From NCBI RefSeq assembly GCF_030817275.1, contig NZ_JAUSZD010000002.1:5456001-5520000 (forward strand): a DNA stretch of 64,000 nt, in the 5' to 3' direction. Each line of letters starts with the position of its first letter. Position 1 is the stretch's first letter. This DNA comes from Paenibacillus sp. V4I7 (lineage in GTDB: Bacteria > Bacillota > Bacilli > Paenibacillales > NBRC-103111). The position numbers and the translations under genes were made by a program. Shown here piece by piece: positions 1-7,836 of the stretch. The notes under the pieces were generated by a model. The model made no database searches and was not told the origin of the DNA. It saw only the letters and a program-made list of their open reading frames with translations.

Positions 1-973
1 GATAGGCCTGAGGCGTTACCATCCGGCCTCTAGGGGTACGCTGCAAGAATCCAATTTGCAGCAAATACGGCTCGTAGACGTCTTCGATCGTCTGACTCTC
101 TTCGCCGATGGTGGCGGCAATCGTTTCGAGCCCTACTGGGCCGCCTTGGAAGCTTTGAATGATGGCGCGCAGCATCTTATGATCAATCTCATCAAGTCCA
201 AGGTCATCGACCTGTATGAGCTTGAGTGACTCTTTGGCGATGTCCAGCGTGATAATGCCATCGCCCTTCACTTGCGCGAAGTCGCGCACCCGCTTCAGCA
301 AGCGGTTCGCGATTCGCGGTGTTCCCCGCGAGCGCATGCCGATCTCGCGCGCGGCTTCACCGACGATGCCGACCTGTAGGATGTCGGCCGTTCGGCTGAC
401 GATGTAGGTGAGCTCCTCCACCGTATAAAACTCCAGCCGACTGACGACCCCAAAACGGTCGCGCAGCGGCGCAGAAAGCAGTCCGACGCGTGTCGTAGCG
501 CCGATCAAGGTAAACGCCGGCAAGTCTAGACGCACCGAGCGTGCGCTGGGCCCCTTGCCGATGATAATATCAAGGGCAAAGTCCTCCATCGCCGGATACA
601 GCACCTCTTCCACCGTACGGTGGAGGCGGTGAATTTCGTCGATGAAAAGCACATCACCCTCCTGCAAATTCGTCAGGATGGCAGCTAAATCGCCCGGCCG
701 CTCAATCGCAGGGCCGGAGGTCGTTCTTATGTTCACGCCAAGCTCGTTGGCGATGATGTTGGACAGCGTTGTTTTGCCGAGGCCAGGCGGCCCATACAGC
801 AGCACATGATCAAGCGCTTCCTTACGCTGCTTGGCAGCTTCAATATAGATCTTGAGGTTCTCCTTCGCCTGCTTCTGGCCGATATATTCGGCCAAATAAC
901 GAGGACGTAGGCTGTACTCAATCGTGTTGTCCTCCATCATTAAATTAGCCGATATAATCCGGTCATTGTCCAT
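1..973 (-). CDS. ruvB: Holliday junction branch-migration ATPase RuvB (3' end outside window)
   Basis: RuvB is the hexameric AAA+ motor that, with RuvA, drives branch migration of Holliday junctions during recombinational repair. Translating the minus strand from an ATG at 973 gives 324 residues with no stop before the left edge. Visible are the Walker A motif GPPGLGKT (residues 61-68), Walker B FIDEIHRL near residue 112, sensor-1 GATTR and the C-terminal winged-helix stretch ([16 protein letters not shown]). Only about the last 10-20 residues should be missing. A strong AGGAGG lies 6 bases before the start and is immediately preceded by hairpin repeat family A. It follows ruvC and ruvA in the same direction, as in other Firmicutes. 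GC content of the gene is visibly higher than that of ruvA and ruvC. Confidence 0.97.
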   Translation of the reverse strand, partial: MDNDRIISANLMMEDNTIEYSLRPRYLAEYIGQKQAKENLKIYIEAAKQRKEALDHVLLYGPPGLGKTTLSNIIANELGVNIRTTSGPAIERPGDLAAILTNLQEGDVLFIDEIHRLHRTVEEVLYPAMEDFALDIIIGKGPSARSVRLDLPAFTLIGATTRVGLLSAPLRDRFGVVSRLEFYTVEELTYIVSRTADILQVGIVGEAAREIGMRSRGTPRIANRLLKRVRDFAQVKGDGIITLDIAKESLKLIQVDDLGLDEIDHKMLRAIIQSFQGGPVGLETIAATIGEESQTIEDVYEPYLLQIGFLQRTPRGRMVTPQAY

Positions 974-987
974 GTTGATCCTCCTAA

Positions 988-1067
988 GAGTTTTGCTAAA
1001 GCAAAACTGACTTCGTAAGCATTCGCTGAGTTTTGCTTTAGCAAAACTGACTTCGTAAGCACTGGCT
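988..1067. repeat. Family A hairpin repeat, two 40-bp units, between ruvA and ruvB
   Basis: Two adjacent 40-bp units (988-1027 and 1028-1067) share an inverted repeat AGTTTTGC-4 nt-GCAAAACT followed by the constant tail CTTCGTAAGC. The loop is TAAA in one unit and TTTA in the other, which are reverse complements. Read along the ruvB mRNA, the hairpin ends one base before the CTTAGGAGG ribosome-binding site. Related units lie at 5757-5876 and 59481-59552. Function unknown; it could be a dispersed hairpin element or a translational or mRNA-stability signal. Confidence 0.85.
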
Positions 1068-1090
1068 AAGTCATGCCCAATCCACTTCCA

Positions 1091-1720
1091 CTACATCGTA
1101 TACAAAGCTTGCAGCGCAAGCTTCATCAACACATCAACAGAATCAGACGGATTCGCTTTTGGCTTCACTTGCAACCAAGCACGATCAGCTTCAGCTTCCG
1201 TGTAGCCAAGCGTCATCAACGCTTCCTTCGCTTCACTCCAGGCATGACCGCCATCGCTCAGCTGCGCTGATCCAACCACGCTTAAAGCTACCGCAGCTTC
1301 CGGACTTGAGAAGCTCACCGAACCCAATTTGTCCTTCAGATCCAATATAATCCGCTGTGCTGTTTTCTTTCCGATGCCAGGGAGCTTTGTCAGGAAAGCT
1401 AGATTCTCCTGGCTAATTGCTAGAATCACAGCCTCTGGTCTTCCGCCCGCAGCAAGAATGCCCAGCGCAACCTTTGGTCCAATACCCGATACATCGAGCA
1501 ATAAGCGGAACAAGGACTGTTCATCCCTTGAAATAAAGCCGAATAGCAAATGAGCATCTTCACGTACATGATAATGAATGAACATCGTGACAGCTTCATC
1601 TTCCTTATGCGGCAGTGCATAGGGATTCGGACAAAACACACGATAACCTACGCCATTTACATCCAGTACCACAAAGTCGCTCTCGCGTGCAGCAACTTTC
1701 CCTCTTAAGAAATCTATCAT
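1091..1720 (-). CDS. ruvA: Holliday junction DNA-binding protein RuvA
   Basis: RuvA is the tetrameric protein that binds the four-way junction and loads RuvB. The 209-residue product has the expected three-part structure: an N-terminal OB fold starting MIDFLRGKV, a middle helix-hairpin-helix region with LSGIGPKVALGILAAG-like and LPGIGKKTAQRIILDLK-like segments (here DVSGIGPKVAL around residue 77 and KLPGIGKKTAQ around residue 112), and a C-terminal three-helix domain (EAKEALMTLGYTEAEADRA) that contacts RuvB. Length is normal. The ATG overlaps the 3' end of ruvC by 4 bp, so translation is probably coupled. The gap to ruvB holds two hairpin repeats. Confidence 0.97.
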   Translation of the reverse strand: MIDFLRGKVAARESDFVVLDVNGVGYRVFCPNPYALPHKEDEAVTMFIHYHVREDAHLLFGFISRDEQSLFRLLLDVSGIGPKVALGILAAGGRPEAVILAISQENLAFLTKLPGIGKKTAQRIILDLKDKLGSVSFSSPEAAVALSVVGSAQLSDGGHAWSEAKEALMTLGYTEAEADRAWLQVKPKANPSDSVDVLMKLALQALYTM

Positions 1721-2220
1721 CTTTTCCTGACCTCATTTATCCTAGATTGCAAAGCAGAAGAATGCGCATGGCAAATAGCAATAGCAAGTGCATCAGCCAC
1801 ATCATCAGGCTTAGGCACTTGGGACAGTTTTAGTAATATTTTGACCATTTCCTGTACTTGGTGTTTCTCAGCTTTCCCGTAGCCAACAACGGATTGTTTG
1901 ACTTGAAGCGGTGTATATTCAGCAATCGACAACCCAGCCTGAACACCTGCAAGAATCATGACGCCCCGCGCTTGTCCTACTGTAAATGCCGTCGTTACAT
2001 TCCGATTAAAGAACAATTTCTCTATCGACATCGCGTCCGGTTTATACTTCTCTATTAATTGCGTCGTAGCATCATAGACATCTTTCAGCCTGATCCCAGG
2101 GTCCGTATGTGCTTCGGTTTGAATTGAACCATACTGCACAGGAATGAGCTTACTTCCGATCTTATCAATAAAGCCAAAACCAACAATCGCGATCCCCGGA
2201 TCAATACCTAGAATACGCAC
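1717..2220 (-). CDS. ruvC: Crossover junction endodeoxyribonuclease RuvC
   Basis: RuvC is the RNase H-fold nuclease that resolves Holliday junctions. The 167-residue product carries the acidic catalytic set: Asp7 in GIDPGIAIVGFG, Glu in SIEKLFF (near residue 68) and the paired aspartates in DDVADALAIA (near 140-143). Start is GTG at 2220, with GGGAGAG 8 bases upstream. B. subtilis uses RecU in this role and lacks ruvC, so ruvC here fits Paenibacillus-type genomes rather than Bacillus proper. A TATAAT-like hexamer lies about 45 bases before the start, directly after the bofC terminator, so ruvCAB may have its own promoter; I could not find a convincing -35. Confidence 0.96.
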   Translation of the reverse strand: MRILGIDPGIAIVGFGFIDKIGSKLIPVQYGSIQTEAHTDPGIRLKDVYDATTQLIEKYKPDAMSIEKLFFNRNVTTAFTVGQARGVMILAGVQAGLSIAEYTPLQVKQSVVGYGKAEKHQVQEMVKILLKLSQVPKPDDVADALAIAICHAHSSALQSRINEVRKR

Positions 2221-2283
2221 TGTAATTTCTCTCCCATCTTAAAAAAAAGCGAACATATGTAGTCATTTCATTATAGCAGATAA

Positions 2284-2326
2284 CAAAAAAAAGAGATAGA
2301 CTCAGGAACCTCCCGATCTACCTCTT
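2284..2326 (-). terminator. Rho-independent terminator after bofC-side transcript, before ruvC
   Basis: On the minus strand AAGAGGTAGA pairs over ten positions (one G-U) with TCTATCTCTT, followed by eight T. It lies 19 bp beyond the bofC stop. Confidence 0.75.
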
Positions 2327-2344
2327 CATTCTACTATCACTTAA

Positions 2345-3025
2345 TTATGGTCTTGTCATAGCCCGTTCAGTCTCTTGGGGCGGCATGGCATAATCGCTGA
2401 AAGTTGATAATACGCTATTATACTCCTCCAAATCAGTGACTCGGATCCCTTCATGGAGCTGCTCCACCGTTTCGCGTGGCAGACTACTTTCTAAATGCTT
2501 AATGTTCAATTGAAAAAATGTTCGAATCACATTATCCTTGGCTGGGGTTCCATTAAATAGGGACAGATTGCTGCTGCCATCGATGCCGAATACCGCCTTT
2601 TCCTTGCATGCCGGCGATAAATCATCGATACTCTCGGTAAAGGTGACATCTCCATTCGCACCTATACTCAGCAACCAATTAGGGTGCTTCATTTGCATTT
2701 TCAATAATTCTTGAGGGGTCTGCAAGCCCAACTGACTGCGCTCCTCGCCACAAACATATGTCTTAAGCAAATAGCTCTCCCTGCTATCCGTTATACTTTT
2801 CAACGTTGTCGTTGCTTCTTGAAGACGTTGATCGTCCACCGGTGTAAGTCCAGCAAAGGTCGATCTAACGACTCCGCTGGGGCTATCACCAGCACTTAGA
2901 AGGCTCCCAGTTGCATATAATATATAGCTAACCACAACGACGGCAAAGAACATTCCTAAGGTCAACCAACTACGTTTCCAACGCAGCTTTCTTTTCAAAT
3001 GCTTCAAAAGTTGTCGTACATTCAC
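2345..3025 (-). CDS. bofC: BofC-like forespore regulator of sigma-K checkpoint
   Basis: In B. subtilis BofC is a forespore-secreted protein that restrains the SpoIVB protease and so delays pro-sigma-K processing. The 226-residue product has a membrane-spanning or uncleaved signal segment (LTLGMFFAVVVVSYILYA, about residues 22-39) and a C-terminal region with the family hallmarks YVCGEE, DLSPACKEKAVFGID and LSTFSDYA. It is longer than the roughly 170-residue B. subtilis protein, mainly in the linker and tail. Start is GTG with AAGGGGA 8 bases upstream. Its position beside the ruv genes matches B. subtilis. The substrate chain that it controls, spoIVFA/spoIVFB, is encoded in this same window at 17.7-19.5 kb. 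Confidence 0.88.
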   Translation of the reverse strand: MNVRQLLKHLKRKLRWKRSWLTLGMFFAVVVVSYILYATGSLLSAGDSPSGVVRSTFAGLTPVDDQRLQEATTTLKSITDSRESYLLKTYVCGEERSQLGLQTPQELLKMQMKHPNWLLSIGANGDVTFTESIDDLSPACKEKAVFGIDGSSNLSLFNGTPAKDNVIRTFFQLNIKHLESSLPRETVEQLHEGIRVTDLEEYNSVLSTFSDYAMPPQETERAMTRP

Positions 3026-3107
3026 CGATATCCCCTTCTATTCTCGTTTTTCCGTATTGTTTCCATTTGCATGAGACACTATACATCATTTACCATAGAG
3101 GGAGAGT

Positions 3108-3359
3108 ATGAAACCAATCAAGACGGACGGTGAAGCCCTTATCATGAACGGTAGAAAACGAATCAAACGTACAACACTCCTAATTATAGGAGTAGTCCTG
3201 TTATGGGGGGCAGTCGCTATTTGGAATGAAGCACAAAAAAATGAATCAGGTGTAACCTCACCGCGGTCAACCTCAGCCTCATATCCATCTCCATCTCAGA
3301 AAAGTCACCAAACATCCATGAATTATGTAACAAATGGATATAAAATGAGCTCTCCCTAG
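3108..3359 (+). CDS. Small single-pass membrane protein of unknown function
   Basis: An 83-residue product not assignable to a family. It has a basic N-terminus (NGRKRIKRTT), one strong hydrophobic segment (LLIIGVVLLWGAVAIW, about residues 25-40) and a short polar Ser/Pro-rich tail (SPSQKSHQTS). The likely topology is N-in, C-out. GAGGGAGAG lies a few bases before the first ATG at 3108; the in-frame ATG at 3144 is an alternative that would give a 71-residue protein starting MNGRKRIK. It is divergent from bofC, with about 80 bp between the starts. No partner or function is indicated. Confidence 0.5.
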   Translation: MKPIKTDGEALIMNGRKRIKRTTLLIIGVVLLWGAVAIWNEAQKNESGVTSPRSTSASYPSPSQKSHQTSMNYVTNGYKMSSP

Positions 3360-3501
3360 CTTTATAATTTGACTGTAGCCACAGAAATGATATAGTCAGA
3401 AGTAGATGAAATATTCTCATACTATCCAGGGAAACCGATATATATTTGAAAAGGCAAATGCAAAGCTTACGATACCAGTTTTCTTGCGAAAACTATAAAC
3501 G

Positions 3502-3705
3502 GAGAGACTTTGAGCAAGCTCAAAGATCCCAAAGCAGAGAGACTTTGAGCAAGCTCAAAGATCCCAAAGCAGAGAGACTTTGAGCAAGCTCAAAGATCCC
3601 AAAGCAGAGAGACTTTGAGCAAGCTCAAAGATCCCAAAGCAGAGAGACTTTGAGCAAGCTCAAAGATCCCAAAGCAGAGAGACTTTGAGCAAGCTCAAAG
3701 ATCCC
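3502..3705 (+). repeat. Family B hairpin array: six identical 35-bp units before the sigma gene
   Basis: Units start at 3502, 3537, 3572, 3607, 3642 and 3677; the last is 29 bp. Each contains GAGAGA, the palindrome CTTTGAGC-AA-GCTCAAAG, then GATCCC and the spacer AAAGCA. All copies are identical, which points to recent tandem expansion. The array runs into TATATTAGGAGGGG, the ribosome-binding site of the ECF sigma gene, so the last hairpin lies within 20 bases of the start codon of that gene. Confidence 0.95.
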
Positions 3706-3725
3706 TATATTAGGAGGGGAACAGC

Positions 3726-4337
3726 ATGAATGTGGCAGAACTTCAATTAATTCAATTATCCAGACGGGGCGACCGCAACGCTTTCGTGGAGCTAGTCGAG
3801 TTATACCGTAACAAAATACAGAAACTTGCTTTTCGTATGCTGCATAACAGGCCTGATTCAGAGGACATTGTTCAAGAAACATTCATTCGTGTTTATTTGA
3901 ACTTAAACCACTTTGATGAAAGCCAGAACTTCTCTACTTGGATTTATCGAATTGGTAAAAATGTCGCCATTGACTTGCTGCGCAAAAAAAGGCCTGTTCA
4001 ATCCTTAGATGCCGAGTTGAACGATTATGACGATGATTACAGCTACTACAGTAAGCTTGCAAGTCAAGATCAGTCTCCTGAGCACGTTGTTCTCCAAACA
4101 GAAGTTCAAGAGCATATGCATACATCCATTAATAAATTAGCTGACAAATATAGAAGTATCATTACGTTATACTATCTGGAAGAGCTCTCCCTTCAGGAAA
4201 TAAGCGATAAACTGAACTTACCGATTACAACAGTGAAAACTCGTTTACATCGCGGACGTGAACTGCTTCGCAAAAAATGGGGTATGAATTTTGTTGTCGG
4301 TTTAATGACCTTTTTCACATTGGGTATGATTGCCTAA
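3726..4337 (+). CDS. ECF-type RNA polymerase sigma factor, SigW-like, with hydrophobic C-terminal tail
   Basis: An extracytoplasmic-function sigma factor directs RNA polymerase to stress or envelope promoters. The 203-residue product has region 2 (FRMLHNRPDSEDIVQETFIR, then STWIYRIGKNVAIDLLRKK, about residues 37-95) and region 4 with a helix-turn-helix (LSLQEISDKLNLPITTVKTR, about residues 157-176). It resembles SigW. Two things differ from the usual picture: no anti-sigma gene follows, and after the normal RELLRKKW end the protein continues with a hydrophobic stretch FVVGLMTFFTLGMIA. The gene is flanked by the six-copy hairpin array upstream and a strong bidirectional terminator downstream, so it appears monocistronic. 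Which promoters it reads cannot be told from here. Confidence 0.9.
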   Translation: MNVAELQLIQLSRRGDRNAFVELVELYRNKIQKLAFRMLHNRPDSEDIVQETFIRVYLNLNHFDESQNFSTWIYRIGKNVAIDLLRKKRPVQSLDAELNDYDDDYSYYSKLASQDQSPEHVVLQTEVQEHMHTSINKLADKYRSIITLYYLEELSLQEISDKLNLPITTVKTRLHRGRELLRKKWGMNFVVGLMTFFTLGMIA

Positions 4338-4357
4338 TCCTTAGCATAACGAAACTA

Positions 4358-4402
4358 AGAAGCCTCCTAATCCACAAATCCTGTGGTTTAGGAGGCTTCT
4401 TC
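4358..4402. terminator. Bidirectional terminator between sigma gene and safA
   Basis: A near-perfect stem of about 19 bp (AGAAGCCTCCTAA...TTAGGAGGCTTCT) with loop AATC sits between two convergent genes and can serve both. Confidence 0.9.
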
Positions 4403-4409
4403 TTCATTT

Positions 4410-5741
4410 TCAGAAATTAATCCAAGGTGCGTTTTGCTTAGCATCCTGCTTTTCAGAAGCCCTCTGCTGCCGTTTCAAGAAAGCATTGAGTGCTCCTGTA
4501 CCTGACAATTTCACTTTTTTTGAAGAACTGTCGCTGCTTGACCGATCTGCCTTTTTATCAGAACGGATGTCAATTTCAACGATTTCTTCTGTATCAGTCT
4601 CTTTCGCAAGCTCATGCGTATGGACTTGCGGCATAAGAGGCGACTCATAAGGAGCTTGGTAATGAGCTCCTGCATAAGGAATACCATAAGGAGCCTGCTG
4701 GTAGTCATATGGATTATGTGCAGTCTGTTGCATGTCATAAGGAGCCTGCTGGTAGTCATACGGATTATGTGCAGTCTGTTGCATGTCATAGGGAGAAGCT
4801 GGTGGATATATCCCAGGAATTGTAGGAAAGCCATGCTGATAACCATCCCACGGACTTTCAACTGTTCCGGTTGGATAACCCGCCGGGAATGTCGTCCACG
4901 GCTGTTCGATCATCGATTGGCCTCCGCAGCCACAACCATCATGACTCATTGGATAGGAGGTTTGCTCTGCATGATGTGGAAATTGTTCATATGGTGACTG
5001 CTGATACGGTGAATAAGCTGGATATGTTGGCACTTCTTGTTGCTCGGAACCTGGATAGGAAAATACCTCAGTCGCTTTAATGTGAAACTGCTGGAAAGGA
5101 TGAACCGCTTGCTGCTCGTAAGGTGCATTGAGACCAATAACCCCAGGCTCAGGTGTAGGAATGACTGGCGCAGATGCCATTGGCGAAGGTACGAACGGTT
5201 GCTCAGCCAACGGCATTGATTCTACATAGGGCGCTGACGGCGCTGATGGCACTGACGGCATTTGACTTATCGGTTCTTCTGCAATAGGCATAAATGGTTG
5301 CTGATATGAATCTGCAACAGCCCATGGCTGAGCTGATGGGACTTGCGCAAATGGCTCTGTTGATGGTTTAGACATCGATAATGGCTTAATTCCTACCTGC
5401 TCATGATGCATCTTGGGCACATATACAATTTCTCCTGTCATAAGTACATTGGGGTTCTTCAGATGTGGATTCGCTTTAATCATCTCTTGAAGGGATACAT
5501 CCCAAGCCTTACCAAGCTTCCATAAGCTATCTCCCTGCTGGACAACATGTTTATAGACGTAATCTGAAGCAGGTGGATCTACTGGCTTCGGTTTGGAAGG
5601 TATTTTCACCTTCATACCGACGTCAAGATGATCCGGTTGTTCAATTTGCGGGTTAAGCGCGATGACTTGGTCCAATGTGGTTTGATATTTTTTTGCAAGC
5701 TCGTACAGGGTATCGCCCTTTTTGACAATGTGGATTTTCAA
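4410..5741 (-). CDS. safA: SafA-like LysM spore morphogenetic protein
   Basis: SafA of B. subtilis is an inner-coat morphogenetic protein that binds cortex peptidoglycan through LysM and recruits coat proteins through SpoVID. The product has two LysM domains (IHIVKKGDTLYELAKKY near the N-terminus and VVQQGDSLWKLGKAW near residue 68), then a long Pro/Gln/Tyr-rich low-complexity region, including DGCGCGG and a duplicated 17-residue unit, and a basic C-terminus. I place the start at TTG 5741, because AAGGAGGT is 7 bases before it and abuts the ATG at 5747, and because the result begins MKIHIVKKGD like known SafA. The long Tyr/Gln-rich tail differs from B. subtilis. A three-unit family A repeat lies directly before the ribosome-binding site. 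A SpoVID homologue, its expected partner, is encoded at 36.0-37.1 kb. Confidence 0.82.
   Translation of the reverse strand: MKIHIVKKGDTLYELAKKYQTTLDQVIALNPQIEQPDHLDVGMKVKIPSKPKPVDPPASDYVYKHVVQQGDSLWKLGKAWDVSLQEMIKANPHLKNPNVLMTGEIVYVPKMHHEQVGIKPLSMSKPSTEPFAQVPSAQPWAVADSYQQPFMPIAEEPISQMPSVPSAPSAPYVESMPLAEQPFVPSPMASAPVIPTPEPGVIGLNAPYEQQAVHPFQQFHIKATEVFSYPGSEQQEVPTYPAYSPYQQSPYEQFPHHAEQTSYPMSHDGCGCGGQSMIEQPWTTFPAGYPTGTVESPWDGYQHGFPTIPGIYPPASPYDMQQTAHNPYDYQQAPYDMQQTAHNPYDYQQAPYGIPYAGAHYQAPYESPLMPQVHTHELAKETDTEEIVEIDIRSDKKADRSSSDSSSKKVKLSGTGALNAFLKRQQRASEKQDAKQNAPWINF
4685..4786. repeat. In-frame 51-bp tandem duplication inside safA
   Basis: Two 51-bp units (4685-4735, 4736-4786) are nearly identical, differing for example in CATATGG versus CATACGG. 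They encode two copies of a 17-residue Tyr/Gln/Asn/Pro-rich unit (AHNPYDYQQAP plus YDMQQT). The nearly intact synonymous sites suggest a recent duplication. Confidence 0.9.
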
Positions 5742-5756
5742 CACCATACCTCCTTA

Positions 5757-5876
5757 GAGTTTTCGTTAGAAAACTTACTTCGTAAGCATAAACTCGAGTT
5801 TTCGTTAGAAATCTTGCCTTTGTAAGCATAATCTCGAGTTCTCGCAAGAAAACTTGCTTCGTAAGCATTCGCTTAG
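5757..5876. repeat. Family A hairpin repeat, three ~40-bp units, upstream of safA
   Basis: Units 5757-5795, 5796-5835 and 5836-5876 each hold an inverted repeat (AGTTTTC...GAAAACT or a close variant) and the tail CTTCGTAAGCAT or CTTTGTAAGCAT. The arms differ from those before ruvB, but pairing is kept in units 1 and 3. The first unit touches the safA ribosome-binding site (CTAAGGAGG). Confidence 0.85.
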
Positions 5877-5929
5877 TCACAATGATATTACAGTTTATGC
5901 AGGTTCCTAGGCTTTTGCCCCTTTTGGAC

Positions 5930-5962
5930 AAAAAAAATCCCTCGCGTAATGAACGCAAGGGA
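5930..5962 (-). terminator. Terminator of the pheB-hom-thrB-pheA operon
   Basis: On the minus strand TCCCTTGCGT pairs with ACGCGAGGGA around a short loop and is followed by eight T, 10 bp after the pheA stop. Confidence 0.88.
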
Positions 5963-5971
5963 AGTATGGTA

Positions 5972-6835
5972 TTAACTTGTGTACGAATAACTCGGATAAC
6001 AACCCAAAATTCGAACCTGACAACCAATCGCTTCAATTTCTTGAATGGCAGATGGCAGGAGAACTGAATCCAGGGAACCAGCAATATCGATATAGAAATA
6101 ATAAGTACCGAGCTTCTTCTTCGTCGGCTTAGATTCAATCTTCGAAAGATTAATTCTGCGCCACGCGAAGGCAGAGAGCACCTGATGCAGGGCACCTGGG
6201 TAATCTTCAGGCAAGGTGACAAGAATGGTTGTTTTCATGTCTTCCGAGGACTTCAGTTCTGACGCTTCGGTACCAACCAGCAAAAACCGGGTCATATTGT
6301 CTTTATGATCCTGAATTTCCCTTTGCAGCATAGGAACTTCGTAGTTTGTAGATGCAATAGCCGTTCCGATAGCAGCCACGGTCGGGTCCTGCAGCGTCGA
6401 TACTATTCGTACTCCCTCTGCCGTGGAGCTTACTTGCTCAAACTCTGCTTCGCTCAAATACTGCTTCATAAATCTACTGCACTGTGCAGGGACGACCTGA
6501 TGAGATAATACCTTACGAATATGTCCATATGGATTCGAAGCTTCCGTTTGTCCGTCAGGATTCGAATACCCAATGAGATTCATATCAATGGGAAAAACCC
6601 ACTCCGCCCGAATGGGCAGATCAACCTCGTGAACGAGCCAGTCGACATGCAAATGAACGGAACCTTCAAGCGTATTTTCAATGGGAATGACACCTAATTC
6701 CGTTTCGCCTGACGCTGTCGCATTGAACACTTCAGAAATTAGCTTGTATGAAACGTAAGTAAAGTCTTCACCCAAAAAATGACGGGTAGCTTCTTCCGAA
6801 AAGGTACTTGGTCCTAGGATGGCAACCCGCTTCAT
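5972..6835 (-). CDS. pheA: Prephenate dehydratase
   Basis: This monofunctional prephenate dehydratase converts prephenate to phenylpyruvate, the last committed step before phenylalanine transamination. The 287-residue product has the two-lobed catalytic domain (start VAILGPSTFSEEA, ELGVIPIENTLEGSV with the conserved Glu-Asn-Thr near residue 78, and NMTRFLLVG, which includes the catalytic Thr-Arg-Phe) and a C-terminal ACT domain (LPEDYPGALHQVLSAFAWR) that binds phenylalanine for feedback inhibition. The ATG overlaps the thrB stop as ATGA, so translation is coupled. It is the last gene of an operon joining phenylalanine and homoserine/threonine synthesis. Confidence 0.96.
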   Translation of the reverse strand: MKRVAILGPSTFSEEATRHFLGEDFTYVSYKLISEVFNATASGETELGVIPIENTLEGSVHLHVDWLVHEVDLPIRAEWVFPIDMNLIGYSNPDGQTEASNPYGHIRKVLSHQVVPAQCSRFMKQYLSEAEFEQVSSTAEGVRIVSTLQDPTVAAIGTAIASTNYEVPMLQREIQDHKDNMTRFLLVGTEASELKSSEDMKTTILVTLPEDYPGALHQVLSAFAWRRINLSKIESKPTKKKLGTYYFYIDIAGSLDSVLLPSAIQEIEAIGCQVRILGCYPSYSYTS

Positions 6836-7809
6836 GCAAGAACCTCCCCTTCAACGAAGGATAACAGATCCCCGTCACCTTCTTGCAGTAGAATTGCCGC
6901 CACGCCTTCTCCACTCGGCTTTAGCCATAGCGTTTGCGCTTCAATACCTTCCTTAGCAAGCGTATCCTTCAGGAATGCCTCCAGCTCCTCTTTCTGGCCG
7001 CTTCGTGCATCCACTAGCGCAAGCATCGTCGGTCCAGCTCCGCTAAGTGCAACCCCTAGCGCACCGTGGTTCTCCGCTTGCTCAAGCAGCGTCTTCATGC
7101 CGGGAATGAGCTCTGCACGGTAAGGCTGATGCAGCGCGTCCTTCATGGCATGGCGGATCATTCCCAAGTTGCAGGTAGCTAGCGCGGCAACAAGCAAGGA
7201 AGAATGGCTGAGGTTGAACACCGCATCCTTCATGGCTACTTGCTTCGGCATGACGCTTCTCGCCTTCTCAGTAGAAAGCTGGAATGCTGGTATCGCCACC
7301 AGCACTTCCAAATTAATGTCTGGCTCTATTCGAATAGATTCGGCTTTCTCACCGTCCCAGAATGCAACCACGATCCCGCCGAACAAGCTAGCCCCGACAT
7401 TGTCTGGGTGCTTCTCCAGGCGGCTCGCGATTTGGAACAGCTCATACTGCGTGAGCTTGTTGCCGATTAGGGCATTGGCGCCGGCAAGCGCACCAACAAT
7501 GGCTGACGCGCTGCTGCCTAGACCGCGTGTGAGTGGAATATCGCTATACATGGTAATGTCCAGCTCAGGGTGAGAAACGTCCGCCTGTTCAAATACCATT
7601 TGCGCGACTTTATAAATTAAATTGGACTTGTCCGTTGGAATTCCGTACATCTGATCACCGATTAAATGAATCGTCGTTTCATCCGAGATCGCCATGTCAA
7701 TCCAGGCATATAAGTTCAAGGCCATCCCCAGTGAGTCAAAGCCAGGACCTAAGTTTGCCGTGCTTGCCGGAACTTTCACTCTTACCTTTTGCACTGCCTT
7801 ATAACTCAT
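6832..7809 (-). CDS. thrB: Homoserine kinase
   Basis: A GHMP-family kinase that phosphorylates homoserine for threonine synthesis. The 325-residue product shows the N-terminal PASTANLGPGFDSLGMAL motif, the ATP-binding PLTRGLGSSASAIVGAL loop (near residue 92) and the C-terminal GALGVALSGAGPTMLAL motif. It lies between hom and pheA and shares a 4-bp overlap with pheA. thrC, which sits between hom and thrB in B. subtilis, is absent from this operon, so threonine synthase must be encoded elsewhere. Confidence 0.97.
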   Translation of the reverse strand: MSYKAVQKVRVKVPASTANLGPGFDSLGMALNLYAWIDMAISDETTIHLIGDQMYGIPTDKSNLIYKVAQMVFEQADVSHPELDITMYSDIPLTRGLGSSASAIVGALAGANALIGNKLTQYELFQIASRLEKHPDNVGASLFGGIVVAFWDGEKAESIRIEPDINLEVLVAIPAFQLSTEKARSVMPKQVAMKDAVFNLSHSSLLVAALATCNLGMIRHAMKDALHQPYRAELIPGMKTLLEQAENHGALGVALSGAGPTMLALVDARSGQKEELEAFLKDTLAKEGIEAQTLWLKPSGEGVAAILLQEGDGDLLSFVEGEVLA

Positions 7810-7836
7810 TTCGAAATTGCGCCTCTTTTCAATAAT

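Noticed and set aside
3420-3475. SigW-type autoregulatory promoter (GAAACC or TGAAAA with a CGTA-like -10) upstream of the sigma gene
   Set aside because: GGAAACC and TGAAAAGG are present, but no well-spaced CGTA -10 follows; the closest is CGATAC, which is too weak to call.
3502-3705. CRISPR array
   Set aside because: The repeats are directly tandem, with a constant 6-bp spacer and no variable spacers, and there are no cas genes nearby.
4511-4997. Overlapping ORFs of 116 and 127 residues on either strand within safA
   Set aside because: They are shadows of the low-complexity SafA coding repeat; the SafA frame has LysM domains and a proper start.
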